From the NCBI RefSeq assembly GCF_000943545.1, contig NZ_JTHP01000002.1:124001-188000 (forward strand): DNA of 64,000 nucleotides, read 5' to 3'. This document shows, one piece after another, positions 36,552 through 43,712 of the stretch. The translations under genes were made by a program, and so were the position numbers. The number at the start of each line of letters is the position of its first letter. Position 1 is the first letter of the stretch. Source of the DNA: Paenibacillus terrae. GTDB taxonomy: Bacteria; Bacillota; Bacilli; Paenibacillales; Paenibacillaceae. The notes under the pieces are model-generated. The model was not told the origin of the DNA. It searched no databases and worked only from the letters and a program-made list of their open reading frames with translations.

Positions 36552-37658
36552 CTATCCGTCCTTCATGTGAACCAGCGTGTTCAACTGTTCCAGCAGCGTA
36601 TTCCCGCCAGTCAGTGAAATCGTACCAATCTTCTCACAGATTTTTTCCAGAAACTCCAGCTCTTTGAGACGGTAGAGGGTGGCATTTTCGTCCATCAGCT
36701 TGGCGGTATTCAGCAGACTGCGAGTAGATGCTGTCTCTTCGCGCCGTGTGATGAGATTGGCTTGAGCCTTTTTCTCTGCCAGCAGCACCGTGTTCAAAAT
36801 ATCCTTGATGTCCCCAGGCAAAATGATATCCTTCACCCCTGCCGACGTAAAAGCGACCCCATATTCGTCGCTTTGCTCATTCAGTCGGGTCAAGACATAT
36901 TCCGCAATTTCCTGCTTCATTTTCAGCAAATCATCCAGCTTCATCGTTCCGACATACTCACGCAACACCAGTTGGAGCATAATGTACATTTGCTCCTCGA
37001 ATGCCCGGAATTCCAAGGCACGCAGCGGATCAACAATGCGATACTGACAGACGAAGTTCAGGCGCAGTGTGATTTTGTCCTCTGTCATGATTTCCTGCCC
37101 CATCAGGTCCATCTGCTGCTGTCGCAAATCTATCGTTCTGATCTCCGTGTTCACCGTCGACATCCAGAAATAATATTTACCCGGCTTCAGCTCGCCTTGC
37201 AGCACGTTATCATAATACAGGAAGCCCAGCTCATAGCTTGCCACCTGAAGCGCCTTCCAGAAGCCCTGTGTCTTGGCCAAAAAGGCTTGCCCCAACGCCT
37301 TATCAATCGCAGGCTGCCGGGTATCCGCATGAACAAAACGATGCTCCTTGAGCACGTTCCAGAAAGCATATTTACCAGCGGGCAGCAGCTCCACGAACCG
37401 ATTATCCTCATAATGCAACACATATTCATAATCCTCTACATCGACGACACTCAATTGCTCCAGCAGAACGGAATCCGTCAAAAACAAACGAATATCGTGA
37501 TCCGGTACAAAAAATGGTTCAGCAACATTCAAAATCTCAACCGTTTCCTGCTGAAATGTCTTCAATACGTAAGTCCCCGGCAGCAGCAATTTGTAATAGC
37601 TTCCCTTTTTAAACAGCAGCCCGCGCTCATCCGATTTAATCGTTATTTTCTTAAACAT
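36552..37658 (-). CDS. slipin-family (SPFH/band 7) protein
   Basis: A 368-residue protein with a central SPFH/band 7 domain, about residues 165-310: ELKPGKYYFWMSTVNTEIRTIDLRQQQ, KITLRLNFVCQYRIVDPLRAL, and the slipin-like end YGVAFTSAGVKDIILPGDIKDIL. A helical, Ala/Glu-rich tail follows. The N-terminal part repeats a related motif (GLLFKKGSYYKLLLPGTYV), and no membrane segment is evident, unlike classic stomatins. Such proteins form membrane-associated or cytosolic oligomers. The precise role is unknown. It is a single gene. Confidence 0.82.
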   Translation of the reverse strand: MFKKITIKSDERGLLFKKGSYYKLLLPGTYVLKTFQQETVEILNVAEPFFVPDHDIRLFLTDSVLLEQLSVVDVEDYEYVLHYEDNRFVELLPAGKYAFWNVLKEHRFVHADTRQPAIDKALGQAFLAKTQGFWKALQVASYELGFLYYDNVLQGELKPGKYYFWMSTVNTEIRTIDLRQQQMDLMGQEIMTEDKITLRLNFVCQYRIVDPLRALEFRAFEEQMYIMLQLVLREYVGTMKLDDLLKMKQEIAEYVLTRLNEQSDEYGVAFTSAGVKDIILPGDIKDILNTVLLAEKKAQANLITRREETASTRSLLNTAKLMDENATLYRLKELEFLEKICEKIGTISLTGGNTLLEQLNTLVHMKDG

Positions 37659-37716
37659 CGTATCACTCCTAATCGTTAAAATCCTCAGCTTAAAGGTATG
37701 CTTCTTTCTATGTATT

Positions 37717-37863
37717 GGCGGCTCCGCGGTCCATTTGATCTTCTGATCGCTGTTGCCCCTGAATTTTTAGAATTGATGAACCCCTTATAGGGTTAAAATT
37801 CAGTGGCAAAGGCGAACGCTTCGCTTCTTCAGATTCAAATGGACCGCTCCGCTGCTACCCGCC
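37717..37863. repeat. long palindromic repeat, copy 1
   Basis: A 147-bp imperfect palindrome. The outer arms GGTCCATTTGA/TCAAATGGACC and inner arms TGAATTTT/AAAATTCA are perfectly complementary, and AACCCCTTATAGGGTT forms a central hairpin. Between the arms are the asymmetric strands TTGATCTTCTGATCGCTGTTGC and its opposite with GAACGCTTCGCTTCTTCAGATTC. The same conserved strands, with different but still complementary arms, occur in inverted orientation at 41652-41807. Confidence 0.8.
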
Positions 37864-37869
37864 TTAAAA

Positions 37870-38330
37870 TCAACATACTTTTAAAATGAGGATTCTTCAT
37901 TTTTATTCGTTGCAGTAGGGTTAGTGACCCTTGCAGAGCATCCCACCAGGGTGGTGGGCGGGGCCAAGCTTGAGGAAAAAGGAAGGTTCCGCCTGTTCCC
38001 GTGTTGCGAGGATGGAATTCATCAGTCCAACTTCGACTGTAAATTCGCACTCCCGAAGCCTCGGGGCCTGTCGGCGCTTGCTCTCTCCGGTATCCGCTGG
38101 CCGCATAGCCACCTCCCGACTTCTGTCATGTGGACCAGATATGGGATACTCATTAGGGTCTTTGTAGTGGTTTTTTTCGATTTTTTGATACTCTACCATG
38201 AGTCGCGTGGAAGGCGATTGGGATTCGAACCCTAATTTGGTGGATACATCAGATTTACAGGATACCTCACCCGATCAGGCAGGCACTGCGGGACCATTTG
38301 AAATCCTCACCTCGGTAATATCTTTCTGTA
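37870..38330. other. GC-rich, unassigned intergenic block
   Basis: This stretch of about 460 bases is much richer in G+C than the AT-rich DNA on its right. It has overlapping open frames on both strands (for example 37921-38199 minus, 37924-38235 plus) without ribosome sites or recognisable families. It contains many short inverted repeats (ACCAGGGTGGT, GAAGCCTCGGGGC, GGTTAGTGACCC). One T-arm-like GGTTCGAATCC lies on the minus strand near 38222-38234, but no complete tRNA folds around it. It may be a structured noncoding RNA or a relic of a mobile element. I cannot identify it. Confidence 0.4.
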
Positions 38331-38482
38331 TCAGCCTTTATCATTATCACGCACACCCGCACTCACGAACATGGCGAAAGTATTACGACTCCATAAAAAA
38401 AGCAAAAAAAGACACTAAAACGTTCGTTCTGATTTTTTACATTTAATTGGTTATAATCCATGCGTATAATAAAAAAATTGCA

Positions 38483-38511
38483 TTGACACATGTTAATATT
38501 TGGACAATAAT
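38483..38511 (+). promoter_or_regulatory. promoter of the receptor-peptide pair
   Basis: TTGACA (38483-38488) and AATAAT (38506-38511) are 17 bases apart, about 50 bases before the proposed TTG start. A second possible -10 (TATAAT at 38465-38470) lies just upstream. Confidence 0.65.
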
Positions 38512-38561
38512 TTTAGGATAGTTATAAATTTTGGATTTTTTGTATGAAGGGTGGTTATGAC

Positions 38562-39980
38562 TTGGAACATACACCTACGATTTTAGCGGAGTTGGAAGAT
38601 TTTATGAAGAAAAACGATTTGACTGTAGCAGAATTAGCAGATCGTTCAGGCGTACATCAAAGAACGCTTAATACTTGGGTTACTAAGCATCGCCCTGTGG
38701 CAATACATCAACTGGATCGAATCACGCTGGCTATGGGATTGCAAGAAGGTTTTTTTTACGAACGATACATAGATCATTACATCATCGAACGTTCCCCGGA
38801 TTGGCGGCGAATTGAACCGGTATTGTATCGCTGTGCTGAACTGGATAAGCTGGAAGCGATTCAACGTATAGTTGGACACATCATGGACAACCTGCTCTAT
38901 TCCCCGAAGCTGTTTGATGCAGCAGAAAAGCTATTCGCACAAGGCCGGCATGCTGCTGCGTTGTGGCTCTATAAAGGGGTTGCAGAGGCCGAGAAGTACC
39001 AGCACTCTGAACGCTTGGCAATCTGTCAGTATCGCCTGTTTACGATTCAGATTGGAGACGATAAGAACCAAAATCTCAAGGCCGCTACGCGATTTGAACC
39101 CTTTGTCGAACGTTTGGACGAGATAGAGCAACTGGACGCGCTAAAAGATTTGGCGAATGTGTATCGTTCTTTAGATGAATGGGACAAGGTTGATGAAACG
39201 GCGAGAAAAATGAAGGAGAAAGCGGAAATTCAATATACGCTGACAAATCAGCAGAAGAAGAGGAAGCGTGAGGAGCCTGCTAAGAAGCTGAGTCGTCCCC
39301 TGTTTGTGTACATCACCTATGCTGATCTACTGTGTGCTAGGGTCTGTGATGCTCAAGGCAATTATGACCAAGCACTACTGTTTACATTTAATTATGCTAA
39401 TTTAGATTGGGTCGTAGAGACGGATGAGGACACTCAGCACTGGGTCAGCCTGTTCAAGCACTGGGCACAAGCTAATACTATGGTGAATAAGCTTTTATCT
39501 GGAGATATAAGTGTGCTACATGATTATGTTGAATATATTAGTGCATCTTCTGATACAACTGAAGAAGACCGGATTGTGCAACTTTTGAATATTATGCTAG
39601 CGGCTAACCGATTCCATGTAGATGTGGATGATGTTCTTTCACGTTTTGAACTGGACATTAATTCCTTTGCTCAGCTACCAGCATCTGCTGATATGTATAC
39701 GCAACAAGTCTTACCGCATTATCTTGTGCATTTTGGTTATGAGTTGGCCTATTACTATTTATATAAAGGGATGTATAGTGATGGCTTTAAACATTTGAAG
39801 TCTGCCACGCTAAAAGCGATTATACTAAATAACGAAACTTATTTTATAAACTGTTTGGGATTATTCGAGCATTTTAAAGTCTACGCGATGGATGAAACAA
39901 AGGTAGAGTTTTCAAAATTCATTGAAAAGGTGTGGTTAAATAATGTTAAAAAAAATGGTGCTGCTGATCGTCGCGGCTAG
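38562..39980 (+). CDS. peptide-sensing regulator, AimR/AloR-type paralogue 2
   Basis: A 472-residue protein with an N-terminal HTH (LTVAELADRSGVHQRTLNTWV, residues about 20-40, split by no gap) and a long array of helical, TPR-like repeats (AALWLYKGVAEAEKYQHSERLAICQYRLF). This is the layout of RRNPP quorum-sensing receptors, closest in memory to AimR of phages and AloR of P. polymyxa. A TTG start at 38562 is proposed: AAGGGTGG lies 7 bases before it, and paralogue 1 begins the same way (TTG-GAA). The 3' end overlaps a small secreted-peptide gene by 38 bases. Without peptide it would bind DNA; peptide binding would change that. Targets unknown. Confidence 0.8.
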   Translation: MEHTPTILAELEDFMKKNDLTVAELADRSGVHQRTLNTWVTKHRPVAIHQLDRITLAMGLQEGFFYERYIDHYIIERSPDWRRIEPVLYRCAELDKLEAIQRIVGHIMDNLLYSPKLFDAAEKLFAQGRHAAALWLYKGVAEAEKYQHSERLAICQYRLFTIQIGDDKNQNLKAATRFEPFVERLDEIEQLDALKDLANVYRSLDEWDKVDETARKMKEKAEIQYTLTNQQKKRKREEPAKKLSRPLFVYITYADLLCARVCDAQGNYDQALLFTFNYANLDWVVETDEDTQHWVSLFKHWAQANTMVNKLLSGDISVLHDYVEYISASSDTTEEDRIVQLLNIMLAANRFHVDVDDVLSRFELDINSFAQLPASADMYTQQVLPHYLVHFGYELAYYYLYKGMYSDGFKHLKSATLKAIILNNETYFINCLGLFEHFKVYAMDETKVEFSKFIEKVWLNNVKKNGAADRRG

Positions 39981-40065
39981 CTTTTTGTTTATTATAACTG
40001 TACCTGTGCAGTCGAATAATCATGATCAGGGTATCCAACCTCTTGAACAACATGGAGGCGCTTAA
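39943..40065 (+). CDS. small secreted signalling-peptide precursor (AloP/AimP/Phr-like)
   Basis: A 40-codon frame overlapping the end of the receptor gene. The product has a basic start (MLKKM), a hydrophobic segment (VLLIVAASFLFIITVPV, residues 6-22) and a polar C-terminus NNHDQGIQPLEQHGGA. Short length, Sec-type signal and position at the 3' end of an RRNPP-type receptor are the marks of Phr, AimP and AloP pro-peptides. The mature signal would be the last 6-10 residues. Arbitrium hexapeptides also end in Gly-Ala. AAAGGTG lies 12-17 bases upstream of the ATG. It is too short for usual gene calling. Confidence 0.75.
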   Translation: MLKKMVLLIVAASFLFIITVPVQSNNHDQGIQPLEQHGGA

Positions 40066-40129
40066 ACCGATAGGAACAAGAGAAATCCTCGCCGACCCGT
40101 TATGAACTAATCCCATAATTGTAATACAT

Positions 40130-40204
40130 TTAGTTTAAACTGCCACAGGAGGACTGTAGTCGGTATTCTACCGGGGACAGTCCTTTGAGCTTTTCTTTAG
40201 CTTC
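40130..40204 (-). mobile_element. 3' remnant of an IS3-family transposase (orfB end)
   Basis: On the minus strand the last codons read KEKLKGLSPVEYRLQSS followed by six residues and a stop. LKGLSPVxYRxQ is the C-terminal signature of IS3-group OrfB transposases. The catalytic DDE core is absent, so only the tail of the element remains, with stops about 20 codons further upstream. Confidence 0.7.
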
Positions 40205-40351
40205 ACCCCATAAGACATTCACCCTATGAGTTATTTATCCCATTAACCATTCACACTAATAAATATTAAGTGACTCTTCGCTCTACTGGATGGGTAAAGC
40301 AACTAGAGTAAAGTCATAGGTTGGACTAATCCTAGAAGGAGCAAACGGAAC

Positions 40352-40387
40352 ATGACTAAAAAAGCAAGACGAACCTTTAGTGCTGAT
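40352..40387 (+). mobile_element. 5' remnant of an IS3-family orfA
   Basis: AAGGAGCAAACGGAAC followed by ATG and MTKKARRTFSA reproduces the typical ribosome site and first residues of IS3-family OrfA proteins, after which the sequence diverges (DNSDLNHF). It points away from the orfB tail at 40130, so the two are pieces of rearranged or separate elements. Confidence 0.6.
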
Positions 40388-40784
40388 AACTCTGATCTTA
40401 ATCATTTTTTATGTGTTGGTCCAATTTACTTGCATCTAATCATTAACCGTCTTGAATTTCATGAAGGTTATTCTAACTTTGTATCCAACCACATTTACCT
40501 TATGGAAAATTTTCCACTTCGGTATTTTGCTTGAGGGTTGCCTACTCCATACACTCACTTTTAGTGACTTCGATACTTCCTAAGTTGCTTCAAGTTATTT
40601 TGCTCCCCAATCTTGGGGAATCAGAATTATACAGCCAAAGCTTCTACGAAAATTTCGGGGAACTTTGAAATGATTTAGGTTCATTCGCCAAAGTTGGCGG
40701 TTGAGAATTACATATCCCAATGTGGACAAAAAAATCCATATTGAAAACACGAACATATACGATAGTTTTGATAGAAATATCAAT

Positions 40785-40816
40785 AATATAGCTAAACATC
40801 AATATAGCTAAACATC
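40785..40816. repeat. perfect 16-bp tandem duplication
   Basis: AATATAGCTAAACATC occurs twice with no spacer. If one copy is removed, a plus-strand frame of about 65 codons becomes continuous through 40862 (ending IDDLLKLVDYFDRLEIMRC...), so the duplication may have frameshifted a gene that is now decayed. The stretch 40388-41066 otherwise shows no gene. Confidence 0.7.
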
Positions 40817-40897
40817 AAATTGACGACTTGCTCAAACTGGTCGATTATTTCGATAGGTTGGAAATTATGCGATGTCGCACGATTTGAATATAAAAAT

Positions 40898-40929
40898 ATC
40901 CAGTCACCGCGAATAGGGGGTAACTGGAT
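40898..40929. other. hairpin in intergenic region
   Basis: ATCCAGT and ACTGGAT pair around a loop with an additional CACC/GGGGT partial match. No strong T-run follows, so it is not a clear terminator. Confidence 0.4.
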
Positions 40930-41123
40930 AGTGAAATTGATGTTTTATATGGTGTGGACATTCTTCTTCACAACATAAAATTCGCTTACATTAATCTAAG
41001 GTTGATAGTTTATTTAGTAAGTTTTATGAAAGCTACCAACCGTAGAGTTATACTTGGCAATATCAGATGGTAAATGTTTTTTCAATATTTTTTTTGAATT
41101 ATAACCCAAAAAAGGAGATAGTC

Positions 41124-41453
41124 ATGAAAAAATATGGAGTAGCAATTTTTATAGTAATAATACTTGCAACCGTTTGGATGCTTAGTAATTACACTAAAAG
41201 TCATACTCAAAACGAAGTATTCAACTATCTTGTAAAAATTCAAGGATACAAACCATCTGAAATTTATTCAGTTGAAACTCAAATAGGTAAAGCTCCCTTA
41301 GTTAGTACACAAGTTATATTCAAGGACGAAACAAATGCAAGGTATTTTTATAAAAAAGAGCAAGGTAAAATTATTCAGTATAGCCAAGCCCCCGTTAAAG
41401 GAGTAGATGATGGGGCGTATAGCTATAAACATAAAGAAAAAAAATCAAGCTAA
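41124..41453 (+). CDS. DUF3139-like small membrane-anchored protein
   Basis: A 109-residue protein with an N-terminal membrane anchor (VAIFIVIILATVWML, about residues 5-19). A small outside domain follows: NEVFNYLVKIQGYKPSEIYSV, VSTQVIFKDETNARYFYKKEQGKIIQY. This pattern is that of the DUF3139 family of Bacillales. The start is ATG 41124, preceded by AAAGGAGATAGTC; a frame from 41067 adds 19 residues without a site. AT-rich, located between IS debris and a palindromic repeat. Function unknown. Confidence 0.75.
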   Translation: MKKYGVAIFIVIILATVWMLSNYTKSHTQNEVFNYLVKIQGYKPSEIYSVETQIGKAPLVSTQVIFKDETNARYFYKKEQGKIIQYSQAPVKGVDDGAYSYKHKEKKSS

Positions 41454-41651
41454 CTAATCAAGTCTCTTCGGTATTCGACATGGGTAAAATAGACTGCGAT
41501 TTTATATGGAGAGGCGCTGGTTAGCATAGCGAAGAGCCAAAAAAGAATCCTCCAGGCTTTTTAGCCCTTCAGATCCTCAATCTTCGAAGTCTTTAAATCT
41601 TTTCGCCCTTCCCATACTCCACCCACATTTCGGAAAAATGAGTTGCTTTGT

Positions 41652-41807
41652 GGCGGGTAGTAGCGGAGCGGAGGGGTTGAATCTGGAGGAGCGTGAGCGT
41701 TCGCCTTTGCAGTGGGATTCTTACCTCTACATGTCTTATACAATCCGAAGAATCCCGCTGCAACAGCGATCGGAAGATCAACCCCTTCGCGGAGCCTCTC
41801 TCCCACC
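41652..41807. repeat. long palindromic repeat, copy 2
   Basis: An approximately 155-bp palindrome related to 37717-37863 but in inverted orientation. The shared strands are GGCGGGTAGTAGCGGAGCGG, TTGAATCTGGAGGAGCG, AGCGTTCGCCTTTGC, and on the other side GCAACAGCGATCGGAAGATCAA. The outer arms are AGGGGTTGA/TCAACCCCT and the inner arms GGGATTCTT/AAGAATCCC. Both differ from copy 1, yet each is self-complementary. Open frames across it are by-products of the palindrome. Confidence 0.8.
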
Positions 41808-41818
41808 CACAACCCCAC

Positions 41819-42919
41819 TCATTTTTCCCGCCCAAAATACCCTTCTATCTTCCAGTCCACGCCGACCTGCGTTACGCTCAAATCTTGTAACGCTACTGCA
41901 TCGCTCATGGCGGACACCCCTTCTCCCCCGAGAAAGCCCGGTGCTCCACGCCCTCCAACCAGCTTTGGCGCAATGTACAGTACCAGCTTGTCAGCCAGTC
42001 CTTGCTGCACGAACGAAGCGTTCACCTCGGCCCCGCCCTCCACGAACACCGAAGATACCTCCGCTGCGCCCAAAATATCCAGCATTTGCGGCAGGTTGAC
42101 CCGATCACTGTTTTCATCCTGTGTCGGATACACCTTTACACCCAACTGTTCCAGCTGATTCCGCTTGTCTTCATCATAAGCACGTCCTGTAAATATCCAG
42201 GTAGGTGCCTCACCATCTTTAATAACACGTGCATCCAAAGGAATACGTAGCGTGCTGTCCAGAATGATGCGAATCGGATTCCGGCCTTCCGGCAGACGAG
42301 TAGTAAGCTGCGGATTATCGTGAATGACTGTCTGTACACCGACCAGTATCCCTACATGCTCGTTACGAAGGCGATGCACATCTTCCCGTGCCACTTCGGA
42401 CGTAATCCATTTGCTTTCCGAGGTCCGGGTGGCGATTTTACCATCCAGCGTCACCGCTGATTTGATCGTGATAAAAGGACGCTTGCTCACGATATATTGG
42501 TTAAACACTTCATTCATGCGGGCAGATTCCTGCTCACATACCCCAGTGATGACCTCAATGCCCGCATCCTTCAAGATTTGTACCCCTCTGCCCGAAACCA
42601 GCGGGTTCGGATCCAGCGCTGCAATAACGACCCGACGAATGCCAGCCTTCACAATCGCTTCCGCGCACGGGCCTGTCCGTCCATGGTGGGAACACGGCTC
42701 CAGCGTCACATAAATCGTCGCTCCCTGAGCATGTTCACCCGCCATACGCAAAGCATGAATCTCGGCATGTGGCTCGCCGGGCTTCAGATGAGCGCCGATC
42801 CCGACGATGCGACCGTTGTTCACAATGACCGAGCCGACGAGCGGATTCGGTTCTGTTTGTCCCTTGGCACTTTTGGCATTTTCCAGCGCCAGGCGCATAT
42901 ATTTCTCGTGAGTGGTCAT
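41819..42919 (-). CDS. ribD: bifunctional RibD-type deaminase/reductase
   Basis: A 366-residue two-domain protein. The N-terminal deaminase has zinc ligands H51 (PHAEIHAL), C76 and C85 (LEPCSHHGRTGPC). The C-terminal reductase domain starts near residue 150 (RPFITIKSAVTLDGKIATR) and includes FVEGGAEVNASF. It converts the product of GTP cyclohydrolase II to a ribitylated pyrimidine in riboflavin synthesis. It overlaps the ribA-like gene by 4 bases and is the last gene of a three-gene operon that lacks ribE and ribH. A housekeeping rib operon probably exists elsewhere, so a specialised role is possible. Confidence 0.9.
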   Translation of the reverse strand: MTTHEKYMRLALENAKSAKGQTEPNPLVGSVIVNNGRIVGIGAHLKPGEPHAEIHALRMAGEHAQGATIYVTLEPCSHHGRTGPCAEAIVKAGIRRVVIAALDPNPLVSGRGVQILKDAGIEVITGVCEQESARMNEVFNQYIVSKRPFITIKSAVTLDGKIATRTSESKWITSEVAREDVHRLRNEHVGILVGVQTVIHDNPQLTTRLPEGRNPIRIILDSTLRIPLDARVIKDGEAPTWIFTGRAYDEDKRNQLEQLGVKVYPTQDENSDRVNLPQMLDILGAAEVSSVFVEGGAEVNASFVQQGLADKLVLYIAPKLVGGRGAPGFLGGEGVSAMSDAVALQDLSVTQVGVDWKIEGYFGREK

Positions 42920-43680
42920 AGAACCTCCCTGAAATCGAAATCCCGCAAATGGCCGGACCGTTCCACCTTCGTATTCAAATAGCGTTCATTATATTGCGAC
43001 ACATCGCCCCACAGCGGCATACGTCCTGCCACATTCATACCGGATTGCTTCAAAGCCTCCAGCTTTTTAGGGTTATTTGTAATTAAGGTTACCGGTTTTT
43101 GTCTCAGATGACGGAGCACACTAATCGCATCCGCATAATCGCGAGTATCATCTTCAAAGCCCAATTGGTGGTTGGCTTCAACGGTATCCATGCCTTCCTC
43201 CTGCAAAATGTAAGCCATCGCTTTGCTGAACAAGCCGATCCCGCGGCCCTCATGGTTTGCCAGATAGAACAACGCACCCGTTCCGTGCTCAACAATCATT
43301 TTCATGGACTGGTGAAGCTGAAATCCGCAATCACAACGCTTGCTACCAAAAATATCTCCAGTATGGCAAATGCTATGCATACGAACAAGCGCATTTTCCG
43401 ACTGTTGAAGATCGCCGTACACCAGTACGCTCGATTGTTGCCCCTCTGCCAAATTCAGTGTGGACAAACGCTTCACAATCGTGTCAGCGGTGGCATTCAT
43501 CAAGTCCTGACGATCTTCCTCATCCCGTACAGGCAACCAGCAATACCATTGAAAAACAACCGTTTCCCCTTCCAAATTGACTGGCAGCTTAATCGGCCCT
43601 ACCAAAATCGTCGAAGATTGCTCCCCGCGAATCGTTTGAATTTTATCATTAAGTAGCGTAGCTACGTCTTTTTGGTTCAT
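42916..43680 (-). CDS. ribA: GTP cyclohydrolase II-like protein
   Basis: A 254-residue protein with the GTP cyclohydrolase II core: zinc ligands C105, C116 and C118 in ICHTGDIFGSKRCDCGFQL, catalytic region LANHEGRGIGLFSKA, and C-terminal LITNNPKKLEALKQSG. It is not fused to a DHBP synthase (RibB) domain, unlike the usual Bacillales RibBA, and has about 90 N-terminal residues of its own (ILVGPIKLPVN, VFQWYCWLPV). It opens the imidazole ring of GTP. It sits 32 bases after an FAD monooxygenase gene, which suggests a dedicated pathway. Confidence 0.88.
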   Translation of the reverse strand: MNQKDVATLLNDKIQTIRGEQSSTILVGPIKLPVNLEGETVVFQWYCWLPVRDEEDRQDLMNATADTIVKRLSTLNLAEGQQSSVLVYGDLQQSENALVRMHSICHTGDIFGSKRCDCGFQLHQSMKMIVEHGTGALFYLANHEGRGIGLFSKAMAYILQEEGMDTVEANHQLGFEDDTRDYADAISVLRHLRQKPVTLITNNPKKLEALKQSGMNVAGRMPLWGDVSQYNERYLNTKVERSGHLRDFDFREVL

Positions 43681-43712
43681 CTCTCTGCACCATCCTTTAT
43701 ATAAGCTTACTT

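Noticed and set aside
38217-38300. tRNA-like sequence on the minus strand (GGTTCGAATCC and CTGTAAA)
   Set aside because: The T-loop and a Tyr-type anticodon loop string are present, but no 7-bp acceptor, no paired anticodon stem and a mismatched T-stem could be found, so it is not called as a tRNA gene.
40595-40783. 62-codon hydrophobic minus-strand frame
   Set aside because: No ribosome site and no family; it lies opposite the frame that the 16-bp duplication interrupts, in a decayed region.
41561-41818. Open frames on both strands downstream of ribD
   Set aside because: They run through the palindromic repeat at 41652-41807, have no ribosome site and no family; the symmetry of the repeat explains frames on both strands.
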